A stretch of 63,615 bases of DNA from Streptococcus cuniculipharyngis (GCF_007859195.1 NZ_VOHL01000007.1:1-63615); one strand, 5' to 3'; positions 26,565 to 36,831 are shown, numbered from the stretch's first letter. The notes: generated by a model from the sequence alone, not told the origin. Numbers and translations: made by a program.

Positions 26565-28004
26565 ATGAATCGTCGTATGGTCGGCTACCTAATGGCCAAG
26601 CTCTTCTTTATTGAAGCGGGACTATTAACCGTTCCACTGATTACCGCTCTAATTTACCAAGAACCACTCAAAAATACCTCAGCCATCCTCCTCACCATGG
26701 GGCTTCTTCTGCTCCTAGGAGGACTTGGTCTAGTCTTGAAACCTAACAACCATCGAATCTACACCAAAGAAGGACTCATCATTGTCTCACTCTGTTGGCT
26801 CCTTTGGTCTTTTTTCGGAGGTCTTCCCTTTTTCTTTTCAGGGCAAATCCCCAACCTCATTGATGCCTTTTTCGAAACCACCTCAGGTTTCACTTCAACG
26901 GGTGCGACAATCTTAGATACTACCAAAGTCCTATCCCCCTCTCTTCTTCTCTGGCGTAGCTTTACCCAGCTCATTGGTGGAATGGGAGTTTTGGTTTTTG
27001 CACTCGCCATCATGGATAATCCACAAAATAACCATTTGGAAGTGATGCGTGCGGAAATGGCCGGACCAGTTTTTGGCAAAGTCGTTTCCAAACTAAAAAA
27101 TACTGCTCAGATTCTCTACCTCATCTACCTGGCCATGTTTATTATCTTGGCCTTAATTCTGTGGCTAGCAGGCTTGTCCTTCTATGACAGCTTGGTCACA
27201 GCCATGGGAGTGGCGGGCACAGGAGGATTTGCTGGCTATGAAAATAACATTGCTTATTATAACAATTCCCTCATAACAGTTATTGTTTCTGTGGGAATGT
27301 TAGTTTTTGGGGTCAATTTCAACCTCTACTACCTTATCCTACTAGGAAAAGTCAGAAGTGTTTTCAAGAATGAAGAATTGAAATTATATGGACTCATTAC
27401 TCTGATTGCTGTAGTAGCGATTAGTATTAACATTAACGGCCTCTATCCTAGCCTCAAAGACACTTTAGAGAAGGTCTTCTTTCAAGTGTCTTCCGTTCTC
27501 ACCTCCACAGGTTTTGGCCATCCGGACATTCAACCCTGGCCCCTCTTTTCACAAACCCTCCTCCTCTTACTCATGTTTTGCGGAGGCATGGCAGGGTCAA
27601 CCGCAGGTGGTTTTAAAATAATGCGGGTATTAACCCTGTTAAAACTAGCCAAAAACCAAGTTCTCTCGACCCTCTATCCCAACCGGGTCCTGACCTTAAA
27701 TGTCAATGGTACCCCTCTAGACAACAAGACCCAACAGAGCATCCTCAAATACCTAGTGCTCTATCTCATGGTCCTAAGTGGGCTAATCCTCCTTCTCAGT
27801 CTTGACAATGATAACTTCTTAATTGTGGCTAGCGCTTCCTTATCAGCCCTCAATAATGTCGGTCCTATCCTAGGAACCAATGATAACTTCAATCTCTTTA
27901 GTCCACTATCAAAGATTATCCTTTCTTTTGTGATGATTGCCGGTAGGTTAGAATTATACCCACTTATTCTCTTCTTCCTACCAAAAACCTGGTCCAAAAC
28001 CTAG
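26565..28004 (+). CDS. trkH: Trk potassium uptake channel TrkH
   Basis: 479-residue membrane protein, about ten to twelve helices forming four pore repeats with selectivity-filter turns TSGFTSTGAT, GVAGTGGFAG, LTSTGFG and the C-terminal NNVGP, plus AGSTAGGFK. Forms the K+-translocating subunit with TrkA. SD AGAGAGGTAGGG region. No terminator is obvious after it; the next gene has its own promoter. Confidence 0.95.
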   Translation: MNRRMVGYLMAKLFFIEAGLLTVPLITALIYQEPLKNTSAILLTMGLLLLLGGLGLVLKPNNHRIYTKEGLIIVSLCWLLWSFFGGLPFFFSGQIPNLIDAFFETTSGFTSTGATILDTTKVLSPSLLLWRSFTQLIGGMGVLVFALAIMDNPQNNHLEVMRAEMAGPVFGKVVSKLKNTAQILYLIYLAMFIILALILWLAGLSFYDSLVTAMGVAGTGGFAGYENNIAYYNNSLITVIVSVGMLVFGVNFNLYYLILLGKVRSVFKNEELKLYGLITLIAVVAISININGLYPSLKDTLEKVFFQVSSVLTSTGFGHPDIQPWPLFSQTLLLLLMFCGGMAGSTAGGFKIMRVLTLLKLAKNQVLSTLYPNRVLTLNVNGTPLDNKTQQSILKYLVLYLMVLSGLILLLSLDNDNFLIVASASLSALNNVGPILGTNDNFNLFSPLSKIILSFVMIAGRLELYPLILFFLPKTWSKT

Positions 28005-28081
28005 GCTAATTGAAGGTCCGGTCTATTGTCAAAAATGGGGCCAAACAAGACGGATAACTTGTGAAAAATCCTAGTAAATAC

Positions 28082-28110
28082 TTGAATTTTTAGTAATTTC
28101 TCTTTATAAT
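28082..28110 (+). promoter_or_regulatory. Promoter of the repeat-protein pair
   Basis: TTGAAT (28082-28087), exactly 17-bp spacer, TATAAT (28105-28110), 43 bases before the ATG at 28153. Confidence 0.8.
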
Positions 28111-28152
28111 TGAGAGAGGTACTATTATCTAAAAAAGGAATTAAAACTATTT

Positions 28153-28659
28153 ATGACATCATCAAAAAATGAATTACTTTATTTCGTTTTGACTATTCTA
28201 TTCATTGTTTTTGCTGCCTTCATTTACTTTACATTTGGTAGAAAAACAGCTAGCGTCCAACCAAGCAATCTGACTGCCCAAGTAGTTGCCCGTCAAGAAG
28301 CGGAAAAAAAATTGCAAACTGCTAAAGCTTCTGTAACCAATGCAGAAGTCAACCCTAATGACAGTAGCCTGGCCTTGGCCCAAGAAGCTGTTGAGCAAAT
28401 CGAAGACGATAGCAAAAAAAATGAACTCCGGGCACGTCTAGACGCTGTAGCCGCTGAAATCACTAACCAAACAGCTGCCACTACAGCTGTCGAAACTGCC
28501 GAAGCTAGTCTTTCCACAGAGGATATTAAGGCTGCCCAAGAAGCGCTCAACCAAGTCGGCAACGAAGCGAAAAAGACTGAGCTAATGAATCGTTTAACAG
28601 CCATTGCTTCTAGCTTGGGCTACACCCTCGATCCTAGCCCATCAAGCTCAACAAATTAA
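28153..28659 (+). CDS. Membrane-anchored helical-repeat protein A
   Basis: 168 residues. Residues about 8-28 are a single membrane segment (LLYFVLTILFIVFAAFIYFTF) with few positive charges before it, then an extracytoplasmic part made of two tandem ~45-residue alpha-helical repeats (about 50-104 and 108-152), each with a pattern AExS...I..AQ.A...I...SKK.EL..RL..V, and a short Ser/Pro tail. No LPxTG or lipobox. Function unknown. Twelve bases upstream of a clear paralog. Confidence 0.8.
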   Translation: MTSSKNELLYFVLTILFIVFAAFIYFTFGRKTASVQPSNLTAQVVARQEAEKKLQTAKASVTNAEVNPNDSSLALAQEAVEQIEDDSKKNELRARLDAVAAEITNQTAATTAVETAEASLSTEDIKAAQEALNQVGNEAKKTELMNRLTAIASSLGYTLDPSPSSSTN

Positions 28660-28671
28660 GGAAGACCCACC

Positions 28672-29499
28672 ATGACTATCAAACGTAAAGAATTAATCTA
28701 TATCGGACTGACCTTGGTCCTACTGGGTATTTTAGGATTTAGTTATCTTGCCTTAAATAAAAAATCCAGTTCCAGTCAGGTTCAATCAACCCCTACTGCC
28801 AAATTGTCAACACAGATTCCAAGCCAACTCGAACAATTATTGGCCGATTTAGAAAAGGATCCTAGTCGGGAAAAATTGGCTAAAGCACAAATTGAAGTGA
28901 ATAAGTTAACCAACAATTCCCAAAAAGAAACCTTACAAAATCGCTTAAACAAGGTTAAGGCTAAACTCAATTTGGTTGATAGCACCGAAAAAGCCCTCAT
29001 CAACGCTGAAAATTCACCAAGTGAAAAAACCATTAAAGCAGCTCAAGCAGCCATCAACCGCATTAGTATTCCAAGTAAGAAAGCAGAATTCCAAAAACGT
29101 CTTGATCGCGTTAAAAATCGACTGTCTAAGGAATCCTCGGAAGAAACGACAAGTTCTGACTCATCTAGCCAAGAACAGACCTCTGATGAGTCAAGTAACA
29201 CCTCTTCAGAAGCTTCTAGTCGTGAAAGTGAATCCTCTTCTGCCTCAACACAAGCTGCAGAGGAGACCTCAGCCAATCTAGGAACAACGACAACTGACAC
29301 ACCAGTCTACCCAACCTATACACCACCTGCTGTCAGCCCTTCTATTGTTACACCTAGCACTCCAGTAAACAATGAAACTCCTGCTTCTAGCCTTGAATCA
29401 CAAACAAGTGAATCAGTAGCAGATAACAGTACAGAAGTGGCACCTTCTGAAACCCCATCTGAAGACCCTAGCCCTGCCTCAGTAGAAGGAACAGAATAA
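28672..29499 (+). CDS. Membrane-anchored helical-repeat protein B
   Basis: 275 residues. Same plan as its neighbour: N-terminal membrane segment (about 8-28, YIGLTLVLLGILGFSYLAL), two ~45-residue helical repeats (about 50-98 and 100-150; NSPSEKTIKAAQAAINRI, SKKAEFQKRLDRV), then a long Ser/Thr/Pro/Glu-rich tail (about 150-275) that looks like a wall-spanning stalk. No sortase signal, so it stays membrane-held by its N-terminus. Unknown function; possible surface-display or scaffold role is inference. Confidence 0.8.
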   Translation: MTIKRKELIYIGLTLVLLGILGFSYLALNKKSSSSQVQSTPTAKLSTQIPSQLEQLLADLEKDPSREKLAKAQIEVNKLTNNSQKETLQNRLNKVKAKLNLVDSTEKALINAENSPSEKTIKAAQAAINRISIPSKKAEFQKRLDRVKNRLSKESSEETTSSDSSSQEQTSDESSNTSSEASSRESESSSASTQAAEETSANLGTTTTDTPVYPTYTPPAVSPSIVTPSTPVNNETPASSLESQTSESVADNSTEVAPSETPSEDPSPASVEGTE

Positions 29500-29513
29500 C
29501 CCTAACAAAAAAA

Positions 29514-29537
29514 GTAGCCCAGTTTACACTGAGCTGC
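29514..29537. terminator. Bidirectional terminator, repeat proteins / degV
   Basis: GTAGCCCAGT / ACTGAGCTGC stem with one mismatch, A-tract left, T-tract right. Confidence 0.85.
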
Positions 29538-29541
29538 TTTT

Positions 29542-30384
29542 TTATATTTCATACCCAAGTAAGACACCACCGTCTTCAGCATAGAAACTACAAAGTCCTG
29601 ATGTTGGTAAATAGCTAACATCTGCCTGTGGGAATGTTTCACGAATTTTCTCACTTAATTGCTGAGCCAATTTTTCATTATTGGAATGGGCAATCAGCAC
29701 TTTTCCACCCTGATAGCCCGCCTTAAGCATTTCCTCAACACCCGCCAAGATCGCCTTTTTCTGCCCACGTGCTTTCTGCAATAGCTCTAAACGGCCTTCA
29801 TGACTGGCCTCACCCACCATACGGATATTTAGCAAGCCAACAACAGCACCAACCAATTTGCTTAAACGGCCATTTTTTACCAGATTATCCACCTTGGCCA
29901 AGATAAATAGCAGCTTAGTCCGTTCTTGATAGGTCCTTATCTTTTCCACAATTTCTTCAAAAGAGAGACCTTGGGCAATCAATCGATTAAGCTCCATGAC
30001 CAACAAATCCACTTCTCCTCCTGCCGATAAGGAATCAATCAAGTGGATCTTGATATTAGGATTCTCCTCGCGTAGCATTTCCATACCCAAACGAGCACTA
30101 TTGTGGCTACCAGATAGGGTTCCTGTTATAGTAACCACAAAAACCTGATCAGCCCCACGATAAGCCTGTAAAAAAGCTTCTGGACTAGGGCAACTTGATC
30201 CCGCAGCTGCTGAGGTTTGGTACATGGTTTCCATCATTTGTGGAATATCTAAACCTTCATCATCAACAAAAATATTATTACCAATCTGAATGGTTAAAGG
30301 AACCCGTTCAAATGTCGTATCAGGAGCTAGTTGATCCAACTGCTTAAAATCACAGCTAGAATCCGCAACAATTTTCCAAGTCAT
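29542..30384 (-). CDS. DegV family fatty-acid-binding protein
   Basis: 280 residues, DegV fold: N-terminal KIVADSSCDF, VPLTIQIGN, FVVTITGTLSGSHNSA (Ser-rich loop that binds the carboxylate), IHLIDSLSAGGE. Paralogs of this family hand fatty acids to FakA kinase (FakB); whether this copy is a FakB cannot be told from sequence alone. Monocistronic. Confidence 0.9.
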   Translation of the reverse strand: MTWKIVADSSCDFKQLDQLAPDTTFERVPLTIQIGNNIFVDDEGLDIPQMMETMYQTSAAAGSSCPSPEAFLQAYRGADQVFVVTITGTLSGSHNSARLGMEMLREENPNIKIHLIDSLSAGGEVDLLVMELNRLIAQGLSFEEIVEKIRTYQERTKLLFILAKVDNLVKNGRLSKLVGAVVGLLNIRMVGEASHEGRLELLQKARGQKKAILAGVEEMLKAGYQGGKVLIAHSNNEKLAQQLSEKIRETFPQADVSYLPTSGLCSFYAEDGGVLLGYEI

Positions 30385-30487
30385 GCGTCATCTCTCACTT
30401 TTCTAAAAAATAAAATGCTTTCATTTTTATTATAACATCAATCTAGCCATTCTCCTAACAAAAACCATTTGAGAATCAAATAAAATC

Positions 30488-31306
30488 TTAAGCCAAGCCT
30501 TTATTTAAAATATAGGTCCTAATGGCCTGAGCTACCCCAGCTTCCTCATTCGTCCTTGTTAAATAGTTGGTGCTTGCTTTTACCTCTGCCGTGGCATTTC
30601 CCATAGCAACACCCAAACCAGCATAGGCTAACATTTCCAAGTCATTGTTACCATCACCGATAGCCATGATTTGGTCTGGAGTAAGGGCAAAGCGGTCAGC
30701 AAGTTCTGCTAGGGCACTGGCCTTATTGACCCCCTTGGGCATGGCTTCAAAAATATAGGATTGACTGCGTACCACAGAAAACTGCTGGGCTAGATTAGCT
30801 GCCTGCTCCTGTTGAAAACGGTCTAATAGCTCTTCATCTCCCATAAACATGGCTTGGAAAACCAAAAAATCTTCTGCCTCAACAGTCGCCAAATCCGTCG
30901 CAATAGCCTGAGTAAAGACCAGGCTGGCATCATAGGCCACAATCTCTGGCACATGGTCAGCCAAAACATAAAGATTTTCTTTTTCCACTAGGGTCAGGTA
31001 AATCCCCGGATAGGCTTGACAAAGCTCAACCAAATCGGCTATCTCAGCTAAACTAAGAGCATGATAGGCAGTTAAGGACCAGTCCTTGGTGCTATAAGTT
31101 GAGCAACCATTATTTAAGATGGCAAAATCACCAATAGTCAACTCCTTAAAATAGGGAATGACCCCTGATTTCATACGCCCCGTACAGATGGCCACCTTGA
31201 CACCTGCCGCTGACACTTGTTCTAGGGCCGCTATATTTTCTTGAGGTAACTGCTTGTCATCTGTTAGGAGAGTACCATCCATGTCTGTTGCTATCAATTT
31301 AATCAT
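30488..31306 (-). CDS. Cof-type HAD-family phosphatase
   Basis: 272-residue HAD hydrolase with type IIB cap. Motif I DMDGTLLTDD (residues 7-16), motif II CTGR, motif III KGVNKASAL Lys, motif IV GDGNNDLEMLAYAGLGVAMGNA. Probably dephosphorylates a small sugar phosphate, pyridoxal phosphate or flavin; substrate unknown. Confidence 0.92.
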   Translation of the reverse strand: MIKLIATDMDGTLLTDDKQLPQENIAALEQVSAAGVKVAICTGRMKSGVIPYFKELTIGDFAILNNGCSTYSTKDWSLTAYHALSLAEIADLVELCQAYPGIYLTLVEKENLYVLADHVPEIVAYDASLVFTQAIATDLATVEAEDFLVFQAMFMGDEELLDRFQQEQAANLAQQFSVVRSQSYIFEAMPKGVNKASALAELADRFALTPDQIMAIGDGNNDLEMLAYAGLGVAMGNATAEVKASTNYLTRTNEEAGVAQAIRTYILNKGLA

Positions 31307-31365
31307 ACAATTTAACCTTTTACCTTTCTGTTCTCATTATATCATATCAACAACCAAGAGAAAAA

Positions 31366-31383
31366 AGCCAGCTGTCGCTGGCT
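31366..31383 (-). terminator. Terminator of the rimP-rbfA operon
   Basis: Perfect AGCCAGC-GACA-GCTGGCT stem followed by T6 on the minus strand, just past rbfA. Confidence 0.92.
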
Positions 31384-31389
31384 CTTCTT

Positions 31390-31743
31390 TTAATCTTTTT
31401 GTTCCAAATCACGGAGCATTTGGTCAATCTTATTGCCATACTCAATAGATTGGTCTTTAACAAAAACCAAGTCTGGAATCTTATACATGGTTAGACGTTT
31501 GCCCAACTCACGCTTGATAGTGCCCGTCGCTTTTTCCAAACCCGTCTGAGCTTTTTGATTATCAGAGGCAAGATCACTCAAAATCGTATAGTAAACCTTG
31601 GCTACTGACAAATCTCCTAGCATCTGCACATCGGTCACGGTAACTCCTGACACACGAGGGTCACGCACTTTCTTTTGTAAAATATCATTGACCTCACGTT
31701 TGACTTCCATGCCAACGCGGTCCACACGAAATGAATTTGCCAT
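31390..31743 (-). CDS. rbfA: Ribosome-binding factor A
   Basis: 117-residue KH-fold 30S maturation factor. [31 protein letters not shown], and [19 protein letters not shown] match the family. Last gene of the operon, 28 bases after infB. Confidence 0.95.
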   Translation of the reverse strand: MANSFRVDRVGMEVKREVNDILQKKVRDPRVSGVTVTDVQMLGDLSVAKVYYTILSDLASDNQKAQTGLEKATGTIKRELGKRLTMYKIPDLVFVKDQSIEYGNKIDQMLRDLEQKD

Positions 31744-31771
31744 GCTAACTCCTTTCTAGCAACTTAGTGAA

Positions 31772-34510
31772 TTAGCGTTTGATTTCTTCCATGACATAGG
31801 CTTCAATGGTATCATCAACTTGCAAATCGTTGAAGTTTTCAATCATGAGACCACCCTCACGACCATTGGTGACTTCTTTGACATCATCCTTGTAATGTTT
31901 CAAGCTAATCAAGGCACCGTCATGAATCACAACCCCATCACGAATGACACGGACCTTAGAATCACGAGTCACCTTACCATTGATGACCATAAATCCAGCA
32001 ATGGTACCGACCTTAGAAATCTTGAAGGTCTCACGAACAAGAGCTTCACCGATAACTTTTTCTTCAAATTCTGGGTCAAGCATACCCTTCATGGCATCTT
32101 CAACCTCTTCAATCACCTTGTAAATAATGCTATGCAAACGGATTTCGACATCGTCAGCATCAGCCTGTTGGCGAGCTTGTGGGGTAGGGCGGACGTTGAA
32201 ACCAATCACAATGGCGTTACTTGCTTGAGCCAGCGTGATATCTGATTCATTGATGGCACCAACGGCGGAGTGAACAACGGTTACCTTAACCCCTTCCACA
32301 TCTATCTTGAGCAAGGATGAAGCCAAGGCTTCAACAGAACCTTGCACGTCTGCCTTGATGATGACATTAACCGACTTAACTTCGCCTGCCTTGAGCGTAT
32401 CAAAGAGATTTTCCAAGCTAACGCGTTGGGTTGCTTGGCGTTGTTTGAGCAGGGCACGCTTGGCCCGCTCTTCACCTGCTGCACGAGCAGCTTTTTCATC
32501 TTCATAAACGGCAAAATGATCTCCCGCCATCGGTGCTTCATTCAAGCCTGTGATAGAAACCGGTGCTGATGGGCCTGCTACCTTGACACGACGACCCAAA
32601 TCATTGGTCATGGCACGGACACGACCGAAGGTATTACCGACAACAATTGGGTCTTGTACATTAAGGGTTCCTTGTTGAACCAGTAGGGTAGCTACCGCAC
32701 CTTTTCCTTTATCCAAACGTGCCTCAATCACGGTACCAATGGCACGAACCGTTGGGTCTGCTTTGAGCTCCTGAATTTCAGCAACCAAAAGAACTGTATC
32801 CAAAAGTTCTTCAATGTTTTGACCAAATTTAGCAGAGATTTCCACAAATTCACAATCGCCACCCCAGGCGGTTGAAATAATACCATGTTCAGCCAGTTCG
32901 CCAATCACACGTTCAGGGTTGGCCCCTGGTTTATCAATCTTGTTGATGGCTACAATAATTGGCACATCTGCTGCCTTGGCATGGTTAATGGCTTCGATGG
33001 TTTGGGGCATGACACCGTCATCAGCTGCCACAATCAAAATCGTAATATCCGTCACGGAAGCCCCGCGGGCACGCATGCTGGTAAAGGCCGCATGTCCTGG
33101 GGTATCCAAGAAGGTAATCAACTTGCCATTTTCCTCAATCTGGTAGGCACCGATATGCTGAGTAATTCCTCCTGCCTCGCCTGTTGCCACACGAGAGTTA
33201 CGAAGAGTATCAAGGAGGGTGGTTTTACCATGGTCAACGTGACCCATGATGGTCACAACTGGTGCCCGTTCGACCATGTTTTCAGGATTGAGGTAAGACT
33301 CATCAACAAAGAAACGCTCAATATCAGCCGTGTCAACCTCTACCTTGGCCTTGGCCTCAATACCATAATCCACCATCAAGAGTTCAATGGTATCACCGTC
33401 AAGAGACTGGTTTTGAGTAGCCATTACGCCCATCATAAAGAGCTTTTTGACAATCTCAGCTGGTTCACGTTTGATCCGTTTAGCAATCTCAGCTACCGTC
33501 ATGCCCTCAGTGTACTCAAACTCCTTAGGCAATTCATGGAACTTGCGTTCCGTGACTGCTTTTGGTGCCTCATTGCGATTATTCTTACCTTTTTTCTTCT
33601 TATTGGGATTCCAATTACTGTTTCTTTGATTTCTCACTTGATTTTGACTATTCCAACTCTTCTTATTCTTGTTTTGTTTTGGCCCATCTTCATTTTCATG
33701 TGCAAAGTCACGAGACTTATCTGAACGGGCTTTCTTTCTGCGCGTATCCGTAGCTACAGGCGCTGGGTTAACTACTGCTGATGCTGGTTTAACTGGTTCA
33801 GACTTTTCAACAACTACTTCTGTCGCTGCTTTTGCCACTTTCTCGGCCTCTTTTTTGGCCTGACGAGCCTGTTCACGCTCTTTCTCCGCTCTTTGTTTAG
33901 CTGCTTGAGTTTCTCGGAAACGTGTTTCACTTTGACGAGCATATTCAGCATTTTGTTCAGCTTTTAGGGCTGCCGCACGCGCTTTAAAATCAATCCGTGG
34001 TCCCTGCTGGTTAGACTGGGCCTGACGCTGTTGTTGGCCATTAGCCTGGGCTGGACGATTAGCCTGACGACGGTCATTTGATCGGTCAGCCGCTGGACGG
34101 TTTGATTGCTGACGGGCTGGATTGCTTGCCTGTTTACGGTCCCGTCCCTGCTTGCGCCGTTCGGCCTCTGCCTTAGCACGCGCTTCACGTTCCGCCTTAA
34201 AATTGCGGCTTTTTGGCTTACTTGCTACAGGAGCAACCTTTTTTTCTTCCTTGACTACTGGCGTGCTTGATTTTGCCACATCCGCCTGTACTGGCTCTGC
34301 TTTTGCTGGAGCTGGCTTTGCTTCAGGCTTAGGGGTGCTGACAGCTGCCTTAGCCACTCCAAAACTCTCCACAATCCGTTTGGCGTCGCCTTCTTCAACC
34401 GAAGACGAATGACTTTTGACTGCCAAGCCCAGAGATTGAGCTCGTTCTACCACTTCTTTACTTGCCTTACCAATTTCCTTGGCAATTTCATATAATCGTT
34501 TCTTAGACAA
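31772..34510 (-). CDS. infB: Translation initiation factor IF-2
   Basis: 912 residues. N-terminal IF2N motif ([20 protein letters not shown]), a long low-complexity Ala/Lys/Gln/Arg-rich linker (about 55-320) that varies among strains, second IF2N (about 330-385), GTPase domain with [12 protein letters not shown] (G1), [11 protein letters not shown] (G2), DTPGHAAF (G3), NKID (G4), then domains II-IV. Delivers fMet-tRNA to 30S. Confidence 0.96.
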   Translation of the reverse strand: MSKKRLYEIAKEIGKASKEVVERAQSLGLAVKSHSSSVEEGDAKRIVESFGVAKAAVSTPKPEAKPAPAKAEPVQADVAKSSTPVVKEEKKVAPVASKPKSRNFKAEREARAKAEAERRKQGRDRKQASNPARQQSNRPAADRSNDRRQANRPAQANGQQQRQAQSNQQGPRIDFKARAAALKAEQNAEYARQSETRFRETQAAKQRAEKEREQARQAKKEAEKVAKAATEVVVEKSEPVKPASAVVNPAPVATDTRRKKARSDKSRDFAHENEDGPKQNKNKKSWNSQNQVRNQRNSNWNPNKKKKGKNNRNEAPKAVTERKFHELPKEFEYTEGMTVAEIAKRIKREPAEIVKKLFMMGVMATQNQSLDGDTIELLMVDYGIEAKAKVEVDTADIERFFVDESYLNPENMVERAPVVTIMGHVDHGKTTLLDTLRNSRVATGEAGGITQHIGAYQIEENGKLITFLDTPGHAAFTSMRARGASVTDITILIVAADDGVMPQTIEAINHAKAADVPIIVAINKIDKPGANPERVIGELAEHGIISTAWGGDCEFVEISAKFGQNIEELLDTVLLVAEIQELKADPTVRAIGTVIEARLDKGKGAVATLLVQQGTLNVQDPIVVGNTFGRVRAMTNDLGRRVKVAGPSAPVSITGLNEAPMAGDHFAVYEDEKAARAAGEERAKRALLKQRQATQRVSLENLFDTLKAGEVKSVNVIIKADVQGSVEALASSLLKIDVEGVKVTVVHSAVGAINESDITLAQASNAIVIGFNVRPTPQARQQADADDVEIRLHSIIYKVIEEVEDAMKGMLDPEFEEKVIGEALVRETFKISKVGTIAGFMVINGKVTRDSKVRVIRDGVVIHDGALISLKHYKDDVKEVTNGREGGLMIENFNDLQVDDTIEAYVMEEIKR

Positions 34511-34528
34511 TTTTTGTCCTCCTATTCC

Positions 34529-34831
34529 TTAATCCATAAGAGTCCTCATTTTCTTAATAAATCCAGCATCAGTAATAGCCAAAACCTTTCTTGGCTTACC
34601 AATAGCTGTGCTTAATTCCAGTGTCGAAAACACTGCAAAGACTTCTACTTTATAATAGTTACTTTTATCTGTAACGGCCTTGGTTAAATTACTTCCAGCA
34701 TCATCGGCCAAAAACACCAAACCTACCTGACCTGACTGAATCGCCTTGATAACCAACTCCTCACCTGAAATGACACGACCCGCACGTTGAGCCAAGCCTA
34801 ACAGGTTTAATAATTTTTCCTTATTATTCAA
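34529..34831 (-). CDS. ylxQ: L7Ae/YlxQ-family RNA-binding protein
   Basis: 100 residues. KLLNLLGLAQRAGRVISGEELVIKAIQSG and LVFLADDAGSNLTKAV are typical of ribosomal L7Ae-like YlxQ proteins that bind kink-turn RNA. Overlaps ylxR by 8 bases and precedes infB by 18. Confidence 0.92.
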   Translation of the reverse strand: MNNKEKLLNLLGLAQRAGRVISGEELVIKAIQSGQVGLVFLADDAGSNLTKAVTDKSNYYKVEVFAVFSTLELSTAIGKPRKVLAITDAGFIKKMRTLMD

Positions 34832-35120
34832 GACCTAGTTCTCTTCGTTTTATCTTGTGATCCACATAAGCAATCAACTCATCATAAAAACTCTCTGGCA
34901 CTTCCACTGAAAAACTACGGTTAAAAACCTGTCTTTTCTTGGCCAAAAGGGCCTCCTGATTGTCTAGCTTAATATAGGCACCACGGCCATTTTTCTTTCC
35001 TGTCGGGTCAATAAAAATCTCGCCCTCTTTGGTTTTAACAATGCGAAGCAAATCACGCTTGTCAATTATTTCCCCTGAAACAACAGATTTACGTAAAGGT
35101 ATTTTTCTTACTTTTGCCAT
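34824..35120 (-). CDS. ylxR: YlxR/RnpM family RNA-binding protein
   Basis: 98 residues. Family signature RKIPLRKSVVSGEIIDKRDLLRIV and GRGAYI. In Bacillus the homolog binds RNase P RNA. ATG at 35120 chosen; TTG one codon upstream is less likely. Fourth gene of the operon from the 3' end. Confidence 0.9.
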   Translation of the reverse strand: MAKVRKIPLRKSVVSGEIIDKRDLLRIVKTKEGEIFIDPTGKKNGRGAYIKLDNQEALLAKKRQVFNRSFSVEVPESFYDELIAYVDHKIKRRELGLE

Positions 35121-35138
35121 CAAACACCTGACCTTTTC

Positions 35139-36308
35139 TTACTCTGTCACATCAGTTTCCAGGAGTTCAGCGATCTGCTCATTAGAAGCAAGCTCTGATT
35201 CTGCCAGCTGGGGCATTTCCGCCTCCATGGCTTCATACTCTGAAGCTGACTTGATATCAATGCGGTAGCCTGTCAAATGAGCTGCTAAACGGACATTTTG
35301 CCCTTTGCGGCCAATAGCCAAAGACAATTTATTGTCAGGAACCACAACTGTCGCATGCTTGCTATTTTCTTCATCAAACAAGACATAGTCCACCTCAGCT
35401 GGGGCAATGGCATTATAGATAAATTCTGCCGGATCCTCCACCCATTGAATTACATCAATATTTTCTTCTACAGGCACCCAGAGTCCAGTCTTGGCATCTA
35501 GACGTTTGGGATGAAATTTACTGATTACTTTTTTAATGTTTGCCCCACCACGACCAACAATAGTACCAATGGCTTCAACATTAGGATTGTGACTGCGAAC
35601 GGCCACCTTAGTCCGATCTCCCGCTTCACGCGAAACACTCATGATTTCAACTGTACCATCAAAAACTTCAGGAATCTCCTGCTCCATGATACGTTTGATA
35701 AACTCTGGATGACTACGACTCACAAAAACATTGACGCCACGAGGGTTGTTTTCCACCTTGTAAACATAAACCTCAATTCGGTCATGCGACTTGAATACTT
35801 CCCCCGGAATCTGGTCTTGTTTGGACAACTGGGCCTCAATGCTCCCCAGGTTAACATAAATGAAACGCTCGTCAAACCGTTCAACTGTTCCTGTCATGAT
35901 CTCACGTTCATGCTGCTTGTACTCGTTGAAAGTTACCTCGCGCATCTGACGACGCATCCGTTCCATGATGGTTTGTTTAGCAGACTGGGCTGCTACACGG
36001 CCAAATTCTTTAACTGACTCTTCAAAACGAATTTTATCTCCCAACTCATAAACCGGATTAATGGCCAAGGCGTCAGTCAAACTAATTTCCAAACGGCTAT
36101 CAAAAACCTCATCGACCACTTCACGGACCGTATAGACTTGAAAATCACCTGTTTTCTCATTAAATTCAACGACGGCACTTTCAGACTGGCCATAACGGCG
36201 ACGGTAGGCTGATTTCAAAGATTCTGTCACGGCTTCAATGATGTCAGCCTTGTTAATGTGTTTTTCTTCTTCCAAAATACGGAAGGCTTCTAGCATTTCT
36301 TTGCTCAT
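35139..36308 (-). CDS. nusA: Transcription termination/antitermination factor NusA
   Basis: 389 residues: N-terminal RNAP-binding domain (1-130), S1 domain (MTGTVERFDERFIYVNLGSIEA, about 135-200), two KH domains (about 200-345; GTIVGRGGANIKKVI, IGRKGQNVRLAAHLTGYRIDI). Lacks the C-terminal repeats of E. coli NusA, normal in Firmicutes. Confidence 0.96.
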   Translation of the reverse strand: MSKEMLEAFRILEEEKHINKADIIEAVTESLKSAYRRRYGQSESAVVEFNEKTGDFQVYTVREVVDEVFDSRLEISLTDALAINPVYELGDKIRFEESVKEFGRVAAQSAKQTIMERMRRQMREVTFNEYKQHEREIMTGTVERFDERFIYVNLGSIEAQLSKQDQIPGEVFKSHDRIEVYVYKVENNPRGVNVFVSRSHPEFIKRIMEQEIPEVFDGTVEIMSVSREAGDRTKVAVRSHNPNVEAIGTIVGRGGANIKKVISKFHPKRLDAKTGLWVPVEENIDVIQWVEDPAEFIYNAIAPAEVDYVLFDEENSKHATVVVPDNKLSLAIGRKGQNVRLAAHLTGYRIDIKSASEYEAMEAEMPQLAESELASNEQIAELLETDVTE

Positions 36309-36335
36309 AAATGACGGTCTTACGACCTTCCTTTC

Positions 36336-36785
36336 TTAAAATTTAACTGCAAGACGAGCTTTCGCCACCATCTTGTAAGGGATAGTTACCGTTTTCTGAC
36401 GAGTCTTGTCCATATAAGCTAGTTGGAGTTCCTCGCCATCAAAAGCCAAGAGGTCTCCTTCAAAAATCTTGACCTTGTCAATGGCCTGATAAAGACTGAC
36501 ATGGATATACTTGCCCACCGCAGCGGTCAAACTTTCCTTGGTTTTCAAGGGACGTTCCAAACCAGGGCTAGAAATTTCAAGGAAATATCGCTCTGGGAAG
36601 GGGTCAGGCTGGATGGTGTCCAGTAAAGGACTGATGATTTCTGTCAGCTCAGCCGTATCCTCGACCGTAATGCCTTCTGGCTTATCCACCAAAATGGACA
36701 GCACATAGTCGCCCCCCATTTTTTCATACTCAATATCCACCAACTCAAAAGGAGCTGGGATAACCGGCGACACCAAATCTGTCAC
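36336..36785 (-). CDS. rimP: Ribosome maturation factor RimP (start uncertain)
   Basis: 149 residues from GTG at 36785: [39 protein letters not shown] and [13 protein letters not shown] identify RimP, needed for 30S assembly. GTG is the first standard start in frame but lacks an SD. In the same frame the codons upstream read IATIIET, matching streptococcal RimP N-termini, and a strong GAGGAGG lies 7 bases before an ATC at 36804-36806. An ATG right after the SD (36811-36813) is in another frame and stops after seven codons. Either a non-AUG start or a one-base frameshift. Confidence 0.9.
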   Translation of the reverse strand: MTDLVSPVIPAPFELVDIEYEKMGGDYVLSILVDKPEGITVEDTAELTEIISPLLDTIQPDPFPERYFLEISSPGLERPLKTKESLTAAVGKYIHVSLYQAIDKVKIFEGDLLAFDGEELQLAYMDKTRQKTVTIPYKMVAKARLAVKF

Positions 36786-36831
36786 CGTCTCAATAATCGT
36801 TGCGATAAGACATCCTCCTCTACAAGAAAAT

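Noticed and set aside
32885..33724. 279-codon plus-strand ORF opposite infB
   Set aside because: Antisense shadow of a highly conserved gene; no SD or family-like composition.
35511..36017. 168-codon plus-strand ORF opposite nusA
   Set aside because: Antisense to conserved nusA coding sequence; low-complexity His/Asn-rich product and no start signals.
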